From Aradus depressus (taxonomy: Eukaryota; Arthropoda; Insecta; Hemiptera; Aradidae): a stretch of 64,000 bases of DNA. The notes below the pieces were generated by a model. It was given only the letters and a program-made list of their open reading frames with translations. It ran no database searches and was not told the DNA's origin. The stretch covers positions 930,001 through 994,000 of the forward strand of contig OY759214.1 of NCBI GenBank assembly GCA_963662175.1, given 5' to 3'. Of the stretch, positions 40,326 through 52,500 are shown one piece after another (within the stretch, counting starts at the first letter, position 1; each line of letters opens with the position of its first letter). The translations under genes and the position numbers were made by a program.

Positions 40326-41710
40326 TTGCACTATATAATGTTAAAAACTGTTCTACAGTTAATACAGCTCCGTTTGAACTATTTTTACAATTTTACAACT
40401 GTAATAGCGGGGAAGATAGGTTTCTGGAAGATACATAAAATATTAACAGCTGTCTCGTTCTTCCCTGTTGGAGTTCTTAGTTATCAGTATCAATATTTTC
40501 GTTTTCTTTACAAAAAATCAATTGGCAACGATCATACTTCTTTTTTTTTAAATAAAAAACGTGACCATGACGATTACAAATGAAGTCTGACAACATAAAA
40601 ACAATTTTTTCGACAAAAAAAACTATTTTAGTATATAAAAGGGATCTTAAACTTTAATTTAGAATTAGAAAAAACATTTTTGTTAGTTGGCAACGGTCAT
40701 ACCGGTCATGAGGGCGCCAGTAGCTCAGTGGTATGCGTGCTTGACTTCTGAGCTCAAGGTCGTGGGTTCGTAGCCCGACCGAGGCCCTTAGTTTATTTTA
40801 TCTGGGAGGTAAAATAAACTTAAGCACGCCGTCCTTCGGATGGGACGTTAAGCGATGGTCCCGAGCCTGTACGATGTCAGGTACTCGTTAAAGACCCCTA
40901 CCCTAGATGAATAAAAATTTAGGGTAGACAAAATTTAGGACTCCCACAGTAGAGTCGGGCTCATGTCCACCAGAGTGACGAAAGAGCGCTCTGGTAGTAG
41001 GCGATATGACCTCGTAGTTAAAGCCCGGGCATGAGTCATAAAACCTAACCTAACGGTCATACCATATTTTTAATTACAAAATGTTGGCACGGCGCTTAAA
41101 AATTAATTCTGTCACAGTAAAAAACATTTTTTCACTGACAGATCAACTTTTATTCATAAAATAGATCTCAAGCTTAATTTCAGAAAAAAATTAAGATGGT
41201 GTTTAATGCGGTCGCATAGAAGCTTATTTGTTTAAAAAAGAACCTTGGCATGGCGATGTTGAGATGATATTTATCTCATGCATAGATGCTGTGCATTCAA
41301 AATTAAGTCCGACATGGTAATTAACAAAAGTTTCCAGCCAGACAGGTTTTAATAGATAGATGAGATCTCAAACTTCATTTTAAAACAAAGACCAAAGAGG
41401 TGTTATGAAGTGTACTTTCATGAAAAAAATAATTTATAAGAAAAGGTCTGTTAGATATTAATTAATTAACAAAAATTGTCAGCCAGACCAATTTTTTCAA
41501 AAACGATACATTATTTACCTTAGATTGTGTAAATTTCAAGCAGGTTTTTTAAAAAGTAAGTTTTTTTTTTTTAGCATTTCAAAAAGTCATTAAAAATATC
41601 AATTAACAAATTTTTACTAGTCTGGCGGGGGTAACATGTTTTCCAAGCATTTTCATCTTTCTAATTTGAGGTGTTCGATGGGGTACCTTTTTGTGCCATG
41701 GCATCAGTTA
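40326..41710 (-). repeat. Repeat X, copy 2 (longest, carries SINE-A, lacks the provirus)
   Basis: The reverse complement matches 23400-23815 and then 14821-15222, so it is the unoccupied counterpart of the provirus site (GTTTTTTACTGTGACAG when read on the minus strand, near 41115-41131). One end is at GGGTACCTTTTTGTGCCATGGCA (41690-41705). At least three diverged AGTTTGAGATCT modules, about 200-340 bp apart, make up the body. Confidence 0.75.
40704..41051 (+). mobile_element. SINE-A, full length (tRNA-derived)
   Basis: 348 bp. A box TAGCTCAGTGGTATGCGTG at about 40721 and B box GGTTCGTAGCCCGACC at 40765 mark a tRNA-like head. The body is unrelated to tRNA and ends CATGAGTCATAAAACCTAAC, with no long poly(A). 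Flanked by AACGGTCATACC (40692-40703 and 41052-41063). Four further pieces of the family occur in this window. Confidence 0.88.
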
Positions 41711-42955
41711 CATCTCGTAGAAGCATGAATCTACCTATATAATTCTTCTAAAACACAAACTCATCATCAGGTAATAAATTATATGAATTCAATTGATCTT
41801 CATTTTTTTTACATTCTAGAAGATATTCGAATACATATAATCCATCGAAATTAATTTTAAAAAACGAAAATACTAAATTAAAATGAAAAATATTGAAATT
41901 TCAGGACTTTTCCATGGAATTTATCATGTATGTATGTAAATGTATTGAAAATTCAATTTTGATTTTCTATTGCTAATTTGGAGGCTAATACTAATTAAAA
42001 GGAAAGAATTAAAAACTAGCTAATTTTTTTAGCTAACTTCTTATGAACCAAAGGAAATTGGAAAACTGTGTGTTATATCGAATTCAGAAGAAACATTTCT
42101 ATAACATTGCTGACAAAAAAAAATGTTTGTTAAAAAACAACCATAACTTTTTTAATTGATTTTACTCATTTAAAAAAATATTTTCAATAGCACCGCGTGA
42201 AAGTTGAGTCGATTCACAAGTTTCTCCAGATGTAAAAATTGTATATTTGTAACGGTTTATAAGTTATCACTAATGTAAGTTGGCCGTCTCGTAGGTACAC
42301 AAATGTGTAACGTGTCAAAGCTGGCATTCCTTCACACTGAAGTTTATTTAAAATTATCTTTCAGTTCTTCACAATCCACTGTTTTCTGTTCGAACTACTG
42401 CTCATCCAGATCACCTCGTAGGTTCCTCCATTACATTCACAAGTTTCAACTAAACTACAGCTATAAAAAGAGGATCAACCCTGAAACTTGAATACTGTTG
42501 CTACGCCACTCCCATGCAAATCGCATAACCTGAAATTATATATAACTTACGTTATTTAAGCGGCTTTACGAGAATTGACTAGTTTTTCTGCAAAATGACA
42601 TTTTATGCCTAAGAAAAAATCTGCGAGATGCTGTAACTTTGAATATTGCATCGTTAAAATCGCATTTTTTTGAAATACGAGTAAAAATCCAGTATATTAA
42701 AGAAATTTATAACTCATTTCAATATATGTTGACATTACGTCAAATGACAAGGTTTTCCATGAAATAGGAAGTTACGCGTCACCGACATAAATAATCCGTA
42801 CAGATGGTTATAATAATACAAATGATATAAGTACAGAATTACTTATAATAAATCCTTTATTACTTGTATTAACTATATTTACGTATCACACATGCTACCG
42901 ATGATACAGTAACAGTTAGGAACAGTTGATTCATTCCAATTTGGTAGCTTAGCTC
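41711..42955. other. AT-rich intergenic sequence
   Basis: No gene, terminal repeat or known family recognised. The frame 42303-42491 is open but has no recognisable motif. Confidence 0.45.
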
Positions 42956-42978
42956 CCCCCCCCCCCCCCCCCCCCCCC
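42956..42978. repeat. C23 homopolymer
   Basis: An uninterrupted run of 23 C followed by TTCACTCCCCCTTG. Confidence 0.95.
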
Positions 42979-45900
42979 TTCACTCCCCCTTGCTGTATTC
43001 CTCGCCTCACCAGCCAATTTGAAATGAAATAACATATACTTAAATATAACTGAGTATTTCACAAAACTATTAGTTAACTCATGCACAGTAGAAATTATAT
43101 AATATGTACATCATAATAACTATATTATAGTTAATTATACCATTAAATTTAAACAGAAAATAAATTTAACGATACACGAAACTAAGTGTTCAATTTTTCC
43201 AAAGAAAGCTTAAGTCATGGTGGAGGGGGGACTCCTCTAATTCAATGTATGCTTAGTTGTATGCTATAAAGGAATATGGGCTTATCCAGACAAGGTTTGC
43301 TCGCCTCACAGAACTAGAACATAAAGTGATTCACTTGGACACTGACGTCATACGTACAATTAGGGTGGCAAATGAACGATTTGTCTATTTGAGTTTTTCT
43401 TTTCAATGGGACCATATTGGAATATTTTTTGATTTTGAACGGACGTTTTTTCTAGGATTTTTTTTCTTTCGCGAATGAACGCTTACAGTTTTTTTTACAG
43501 ACTACTCCAACTAACATGGACTATCCGTTTTTCTCAAGAACTTCGCCACCAGAAAATCGAGACTGCCCCCCTTTTACACACTTCAATATTGCTCTTCTAA
43601 TGCCCAAATGTTCTCCGTTGAGCTTGCAGCAAGTAGATTCACAACAATGTCAGCAGTGTCGTTTATGCGAAACATTGGAATGAACTTTGAATTATGAGAA
43701 GAATGTCGCAATATTTCTTAAAATCGGTTAAAGCAATCAAAAAGATACCGCCGATAACTGCTGAAATTTGTAGTTGACAAACTGACTGCAGACAATGTTC
43801 AGCACGCCTTACCACTTCTTTATGTGTTAGTCAGTAGAGAAGGTAACGTGGAATGTTAGAACATCTTGTTACGAAATTTTGTCTCCAATTATTCAACATA
43901 AAATTAAGTAACTGTTTTTATATCTCGTTTTGAGAAGATTCCACAGAAAAGGATGATGAGGGGAGCAAGGGGTGCAGCGAGTTGAATTTCCAGGCAATTC
44001 TGCAGGCTTCTAGAGATTCTTTTCCTGTCGGCTCGGCGTGTCTGTTTGTGCGGGATTGTCGCTGTTATTCCGACATCACTCGGCTGAGTGTCTCATGTGT
44101 ATGTCTCAGACTACAACACATGGTCTCAAATCGCAGTTATTCTTTCTCCAAACATTACGATACACTGAGTGCCACATTATATTCATTTTCAATGATACGG
44201 TAAACAAGTCTACCTGAGTTATGACATAGAGTAGGTTTTGGGTGTCCCCACTCTTTCTGGTCCCCATTTAAAATAATTGTTAATAATCCCCTTTACTAAA
44301 CCCTCAAATTTATTTAATAACCATTGTTAATTACCTGATGGCCTAAAGGGACATGCGCTTTAATAGTGTCTTGAGCCTCTTACTGTCTTAAGGACCTTCA
44401 AATGTCTTTAATAACCATTGCAGGTGTACTTTATTAGAAATGGGAGCCAACACTAAAGTCTTGACCTGGTCCCTGACCCCTAACTTTTTCCACAAAACAA
44501 ATTGAAGGTTATCCTCTGTTGCGTTGTTATCCTACTGCTACAGTAGAGGTATTCCAGTTTTGGAAAGTGTCCTTATTTGATCGATTTCGTTATTATTATT
44601 GAGAAGATATTTAACTCTAAAAATGGGGACCATTAACGATGCAGGTCTTTCTCCAAATGGCCAAAGATGGCATTTTCTCAATTTTGAGGATGCTTAAATA
44701 AGTACAACATTTTATAGAAATTTTCTAGAGACACTCGAAAGTACTGAAAATTGTTCATACAACCAGCTTGATGCCAAACGTTGGAATCCAACATGAACTA
44801 AAATAATAACCTATATAACGTCTCAACATTGTGGAACTAGAGAGTATCCAACTCATATGGATTGCTTGCTATGGGATAGCCTTAAAGCCCACATTTCAAA
44901 AAGTAAACACATAATTTATGTTAAATAATTGGAGCAACATTTCGTAAAAACATGCTCCAACATTCAACATCAAGTTCTTTGCAACGTATCATGGTAAGTC
45001 TTGCTGAATTTTGTCTGCAGTCACTTGGGGGACATTTTGTACAGTTATTTTAAAACAAAGTGTTTAAATGTACACAAGAGTTGGTTCATTAATGTTAAAT
45101 ACAAACCTCAGTAGTTATTGGGCTGTACCTATTGATTGTCTTAATCTATTTAAAGAAGTGTTGTGTGATGATGTGACTTTAAGAGAGCTTAATTAATTTC
45201 TCCTATCACAGTTGCGACATTGTTTTCAAATTTCAAGGCGCTTTCCAACGGTATATATAAAACTGCAGAGAACCATTGCCAAAAAAAAAAGGATGTTTAG
45301 CGGAAAATATATGCATCACAAGGATAGTATTGAAGTATGAAATATGGCGTGCCTCGTTTTTTATTAAGTGTCATGGTTCTCGAGAAAAACAGCTGCTAGC
45401 TGGACCACCCGCTACGTTAGTAATTTGATACTTGATTATAGATAAAATATTTGATTTTAGAACTGTATAGTATAGGAACGATACATTTTAGAGACGATAG
45501 GCCTTTCCGGAACATAGAAATGAGCAATATTCAAAACGATTCCCACATTTTGTTTTTTATTCTTCTGAAATAGTTTGGATCGGAGCGAACCAGAAAATGT
45601 TATGCATTTAATGGTTAGTATTCAGGAACTTTTTTTTAAGTTAATTTCTCTTTGAGTCAAGTTCATGTGAGGGGAACAAACTTACATTTAACGATTCAAA
45701 AAATAATGTGTGTTCTTTTACAATTTATTTGTCATTATAATAGTTTCCAACAGAAATCCCCACTTTGGCGTCAGTAAAATGAAGCGGTGCGAGAACCTTT
45801 TCCGTTAATTGCTTAGTATGTAGCATCTCAACTGAAATATTGCATTTGTAATTCTTAACAGTAATGTAAGCAGTTTTATAACAATAATATCTAACAAAAT

Positions 45901-46567
45901 GAATACAATTTCAGTATTGGTTGATAATTAGACGGGACTGTAAGGTGCACAAGCACATATTGTACTGAGTTCCAATTCCACTATACACAACTTATTTATT
46001 GTTTTATTAATGAGTGCAGTTTGGACTCTTTCTCCTGATTTGATCAGAAGTTTTATCTAAAGTTACAAAATAAGCGTTACTAAAAAAAAAAATCTCTTAA
46101 ATCAAAGTCGAGAGAGGCCCATAAAAATTTAATATTTCAAGTAAAATATCTTACTTTAAAATTACTGAATAACATTTGTTTCACTTAAAGTTACTATCAA
46201 CTAATTTCCTAATGACTTTGTTTTATAACCTTTACGCAATAAATATCCTTACAGTAAACAAGCATTCTCTTACAATTAGTTAAAACTAAAGTAAAGAACA
46301 AAAATCACAAAGCTCTCACTCTAAAAAATGACAAAGCATCACTCTGATAAATACTTTAAAATATTTTAACATTTAAGGCATTTAAGGTGTTTTTTTGTGT
46401 GTTTTTTTTTAATCTTTTAGTGAAGTTTCTATAAAGTTCAACTTTTTTTTCTTCACTTAATTTAAATAAATAAAATTAATTCTTTTTTTTTTCTTTGCGA
46501 ATGTTGAATGCATTTTGTTATTTAGTAAAAATCTAAAAATTATTAATAAATACATAAAATAATGGAG
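42979..46567. other. Intergenic sequence 3' of the Nudix gene
   Basis: 3.6 kb of AT-rich DNA with no supportable gene on either strand. Small frames at 43257-43478 and 43982-44203 have no motif. It holds the presumed 3' UTR and polyadenylation region of the minus-strand Nudix gene near its upper end. Confidence 0.45.
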
Positions 46568-49500
46568 TTAAGCAGTTCCGTTGACCAGATTGTTCTGTCT
46601 GTAGAGGGACTGGAGGGGGACATGAAGGAGCTCCACCAGCTTGGGATAGTCCGGCTCTGAAACAGTGAAATGGCCTTTGTTTCAACGTCACACCTCAATC
46701 CTGTCTCCCCCAGGACTGCCCAGTCTAGTTTCTGTGTCCAATAACACAGTTCGTAGAATGTTCTAGATTTTAGTAAATCATATATATAGAAGGGGGCAGG
46801 AGAGTCTGTCAGCTGTTTTATGCAATGTGTCAGTATACCGTGGTCCAGTTAGTACGTTCAGTGTACCGTGGCCCAGTTAGTACGTTCAGTGTACCGTGGT
46901 CCGTTAGTACGTTCAATGTATATTTAGTTGTGAATTGACTTTTTTTAAAGCGATTTTTATTAGTTATATAAAGTGATGTGTTTCCTCACAGTTTGTGTTG
47001 GCCAAGTTTTCTTTTGGACTGGCCGGGTCATTAAGCGTGTACTTCTGGAAAAATAGTGAATTGTGAGTTACTCTGTACACTGTAGTCTGGATTATTTAAC
47101 AAGTCTCAAGTAGGAAGTTATATCTTTGTAAAACATATACTGTTTAGAATCTTATTAAATTAATGAAACAGGAATAAAAAATAATAGTTGAGAAAAATAA
47201 AATTTCAGTTATGATAAAACAAATAGTTTATGGAAGTGCAAATTTCCAAACTTCAATATCTTTAACTGATCCCTAAGTAAGGCAGTTAGTCATCCCAAAG
47301 GAACGAATGCAGATGTACATGATTATCACTAAATTAAAAAATACAAAATCAAAGATCACTTTCAGAATTCATTAATGACAAGAACCAAAATGGCCCATTT
47401 CAAAACTAACAGAAAATGCGGACAACACAAAAAGAAAAAATTCTTACGGTTTTCAGGGGAGACAAGACCGTGTCGAATAAGGAAATCTACGACCACAGGA
47501 CAGCTTGTTGTTTTGAAATCAGTTGAAAATAACAGTTCTGTTAATTCCTGCAACAAAAAGTATCTTTTAGGGTCATTCCATTTCAAACTAACCAATGTCT
47601 CAACCTTCAATTCTCTTGTTCTCATTTTTTTTTTCGCATCAATTGTACCTAGAACACACAAAATTGTCTATAACTCCAAAACTTCTGCAGATATGAGAGT
47701 CGTTGTAGGCTCATTTTACAAGTATTTAATGGAGCTTAAATCTAATGTGTCATATAATAACATATTTTGAATAACCCTTTTATAATAGAACTTCAACAGT
47801 TTCATGTTTGTATGAGTCAAAAAAAGCATCTTTTACTTTTTATACATATTATATTTGTGAACACGCTGTGAAGAAGACAAAGAAAGCTTCCGACGGTAAT
47901 GATAAGGAAGACACATCAGAGTGACAGCTGAGGAGGCCGATCATAAATGAGAAGCTCCTTCAGTATCCGAAGAGGATTCAAGCAAGAAGACTGTCTGACT
48001 CCGGTCCTGTTTAACCTGGCCCTCGAGAAGGATAGAGGCCTGGAGATTACTGCACATACAAAGAACAGAGGAGAAATTCAGTGGGTTTTGAAAACAGTGG
48101 CAAGAGGTGTTCCTCAGATAACGTTCTATGGACTAGCATGTTGTAGAGGTGGAGAGTGAAGGGCCACGAGGTGCGACAAGCAGAGGGCTGGAAGCGAGCT
48201 GGGAGAGGTGGAGAGTGAAGGGCCACGAGGTGCGACAAGCAGAGGGCCGGAAGCGAGGTGGAGAGTGAAGGGCCACGAGGTGCGACAGGCAGAGGGCTGG
48301 AAGCGAGCTGAGAGAGGTGGAGAGTGAAGGGCCACGAGGTGCGACAAGCAGAGGGCCGGAAGCGAGATGGAGAGTGAAGGGCCATGAGGTGCGACAAGCA
48401 GAGGGCTGGAAGAGGTCTCATCAGACTGGAGCAGGAAGAGTCAGAGAAAACGCGGCGGCCTTTACCGCAAATAACTCTATGACGCAATATACGTATGAAT
48501 ATCCGAAAGGACAACCCTTACTGGTTTTCAGCCGATTCGGTCACAGGGGAGAGGAATCAGAAGCGGAGGGTAAGGTTGTATCGAATGTAAAGATGCCTAA
48601 GGAGCTAGCCGCCCCTCCCCTTCTCTCCCACCACCTCACCTCACTCTCCTTCCCCTCCCTTCAACCTAAAAACCTTTTGTTATTGTCTTATCAACATTTA
48701 TTCTATCATTTAAAATTTAGCCTATATTCTAATGTATACGCTTCAACAGAACTGTGTAAAAAAGTACAGTGTAACTGTAACTATGACGATTTTTTGTTTT
48801 TGTTTTTATCTAATTTATTGTTGGGATGGATATAGCGCTCATACCTGTTCTGTTCTGATGAAAATATTTTTGTTTGTTGCGTTTCTGTGTCGTTGGGGAT
48901 TCTCGGAAACGACTGATAACGGAATGGTGGAGCGTGGAAGGCGCCACAGTGGAATAAGAGACTTGTGTATTAGGTTTTCAGCCGCGGGACGCATAACGCT
49001 CTAGATATTTAGGCGCGGGTTTCATATTAAAACAAAATGAGTAAAATAACCGCTAAGAGATGAGCATAAATGGAATAAAAGTTTCATATAACATATCAAT
49101 TAGTTTATATCCAGACAAAAAGACCATGGAGGACGCTCACGCGCAGCGGATTAAAATTCCTGCTACAGAATATAGAAATGTCTCTCTTCGCGTGATACCT
49201 TCAAACGCTCCCACCATTTTTTCAAACACAAAAAAGAAAAATTGTTTTGTGAAACGGAAAAGTTTGTTAAACAGCAAAAAATCAAACTACCGGAACGGGT
49301 GAACATTTTTTAAAACTCGTTATTTTACATGAGACTTTCGAATTAGTCATAGTGTTATCTATAGTATGAGCCAAAAGAAACCTTCCTCGCCGAGATACGG
49401 CGTTCAGAATATGAAAAATTCTTTGGAAGCATAACCCCCGTTAATTGACAGCGAAACAAGGTCCTTTCATGTCAGCAGGTTGTTTGTGTGCTGCACGATA

Positions 49501-52500
49501 TCTGTCGCATCTGGCCTCAGATTTACAGTGTTTTGGAAAAATGTTAATTAGTTCACAGGACAGCACCCTATTGTTTTTGCTTACGATCTAACCAGTAAAA
49601 ACATAATTAAAGCAAACAGTATTTGTCAGTCAGTTGTGTACATTAATATTGTAAACGAAAGGGGTTAAACTGAACATATACGTTTCAGAACGAGTAGTAC
49701 ATTAATTTTTAGAATGGAGCTCACGCTTTGTTCATATTAAAAAAAAAAAAAAGTACATATATGAATTCTTAAAAACAAACCCTATCGTGGATATACTGGT
49801 GTCAGTTGACTTTTTATATTTCGCTTTCTGAGTTCCTTCAATAATATTTCGATTCGTCTCCAATGAAGTCCGCTAGGTTAGATTCTAGAACCCCCCCACA
49901 CTTGACTCAAACGACGAGAGCACAAGAGACGTTTTGGTATGTTTTACCCTTCTATGTCTTCAACTTTACACCCCCCGAAGTTCCACAAATTCCCTTTGTA
50001 AATGACCTCATCAAGTCCCGCTTCTCCTAATTCCGACCCCCTGTTGGAGGACTGGAGATGGCAAGAAGCCGGGAGGTTATCGAGGGATCTGATTCCAGCT
50101 GAGAGAAATAAGTTTTTATTCCCATTTTCTTATTTTTTGGTCCTGTTGAACTTATTTTTATTCATTTACATTATTACTACTTTTTTAAATGATTATATAT
50201 TTGTTTCTGCTCTGCCTTATGTATTAGTCATATCATATTTGTTTCTGCTCTGCCTTATGTATTAGTCATATCATATTTACTTATTATACCTACCAATTGT
50301 AACTATTCAAAACAAAAACAGTTTCTGATTACTAATGGAGAAAGAGCTATAGCATGCTAAAGTTAAAATTAGCTTCATGTAACACAATTTTTACACAAAA
50401 ACCAATTTTCATTCAATTAGTAGACAGCCTGTTTTGTGAGATGGAATGTTACTATAGCATATATTTTTACATACAAATTAAAAACGTTGTTTTCGACTTA
50501 TTAAAAATAAAACTTTGAAGATTGCTTGTAAAAACGATTATTCAATAAATGTTATTGTATGATATATCAGATTAAAGATATGTTAAACAGCAGTAAAACC
50601 ACCTCACCCTCATTCATAGTTCCAAAAGATTTTCAGTGACGACCACTCGAAAAAATGTGAAAGCATGTACCTTAGGTACAAGGTATTGAGAGAAATCTGA
50701 GAGGTCAGTTCAACAATTGTTTCGTTTGACCGGAATGATACTTTAAAAACAATTATTTTTTAATGTCTCAAACGATAGCAAAAAGAGCATTAAAATCCGT
50801 TCCCTCAGAAAACATATCGTAATTTGAGAGATTTCTCAAAAGCTCAGGGCATACTAAGATTCAAGCGAAAAACATATAGAACTATAAATGTGAGGCATCA
50901 TCGCCGGAAAATGGACTTGGTATTTTTTAAACTAAAAATAAAGCGAAATTAAATTTAGAAAGTGAAGAATCGACGAAAATATAAAAATTTACAATTTTGA
51001 TTTTTTTTTCTTGGATGTTGCCTGCTTTTTGAAATAGAATAAGGGTTCTTCTCCTATGAGGCCTCAGATATGTTTATTTCGTTAATTTCCAACATTCTCA
51101 TTACTGTGACAGTATATATTTTTTTAAATCTAAAAGAGTGCTCCTCTGATGTGTGGAAGTAGATAAGGTGTAAGGTGTTTCTTACCTCTACAGAGACTAG
51201 TTTGAAGGTTTCAACTTCACCATCGTTGTTGGTAGGAACAAAGTCGAGGGGAAGTTCGAGATCGTAGACAAACTCAGTGTTGGGGAAGAGGCCGAGACAT
51301 GACTCGAAGAAGAACCTGCACCAGAACAAAACTGAACAGGACAGTAAACAACAAACTCAGTGTTGGGGAAGAGGCCGAGACATGACTCGAAGAAGAACCT
51401 GCACCAGAACAAAACTGAACAGGACAGTAAACAACAAACTCAGTGTTGGGGAAGAGGCCGAGACATGACTCGAAGAAGAACCTGCACCAGAACAAAACTG
51501 AACCGGACAGTAAACAACAAACTCAGTGTTGGGGAAGAGGCCGAGACATGACTCGAAGAAGAACCTGCACCAGAACAAAACTGAACAGGACAGTAAACAA
51601 CAAACTCCCCTCTCCACTTCCCCAAGTATAAGCAATGTTATGCCATCTCTATTCACCGGAATTTCATGTTTTACCTCCCCTTGAATACAAAAATGAAAAA
51701 AAAAGTATATATGTGGATATAACTCTCAATAAAATGCACACATCGACCCGATATTTTATACAAGTACCTAACCAAAATGCACACATCGACCCGTTTTTTT
51801 TTACAAGTACCTAACCAAAATCCCATGAGAGCGATATTTATTCATTTTCAGTAGAATCGGCCGAAGAGAAGAAGGCGGATGAGAGGAGAGAGGTTCAACT
51901 CGAAAATTCTAATATCTGCCAAGGCAATGAATCTATCAACACAAAATTGTATATGTTGTTCTAAAAACCCTAAAAAGGACAGTCCCTTCTGGTTTTCCGC
52001 CGAATCGGCCCAAGAGAAGGATGGGGTCAGAGGGCGACCAAATCAAAAACCCTAATAACTGCCAATGTAATCAATACATTGACACGAACTTGTGAGGATT
52101 GAACAAGACATCTATGGATTTTCGATGTGCCCGCGGGTTGGTCGGCCGAGGACCTCTCCAGGAGATTCCAAGCTCAATCCCCCGCACTCTCCCCCATAAT
52201 CCCCATTTATAGAAAGCCCCCCCCCCCCCCCCCCCCCGGCAGACCGACGGTGCGCTGGGTGGTTGAGACGACCCCTGCGAACCGGAGGGCCCTCATCACC
52301 ACTGACAGGATCACCCTAGGGTGGTACACCTGTGCCGTGCGGGACTGCCTGGACGTAACCAGGTGTGGGAAATGCCATGGCTTCGGCCACCCGGAGAAGC
52401 GTTGCCCAAGCAAGGAGGTGTGTGCTTGGTGCGCAATGGCAGGGCAAGACAGCTCCGGCTGTAAAAGGAAAGCGTTGCCGCCAAAGTGTTGCAACTGCAG

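Larger units (their letters stand above)
47548..51185. other. Intron 5 of the Nudix gene
   Basis: 3.6 kb. Contains a short LINE RT scrap, a minisatellite (48149-48416) and a 38 bp duplication (50197-50272), each listed separately. Otherwise AT-rich with no supportable gene. Confidence 0.6.

Noticed and set aside
47375..47770. 131-residue plus-strand frame
   Set aside because: Antisense shadow of Nudix exon 6 and its introns, whose minus-strand reading matches the family and has splice sites.
51277..51656. Repeated frames on both strands suggesting a repeat protein or CRISPR-like array
   Set aside because: The 83 bp units are identical tandem copies of an exon-intron border; there are no unique spacers and the genome is eukaryotic.
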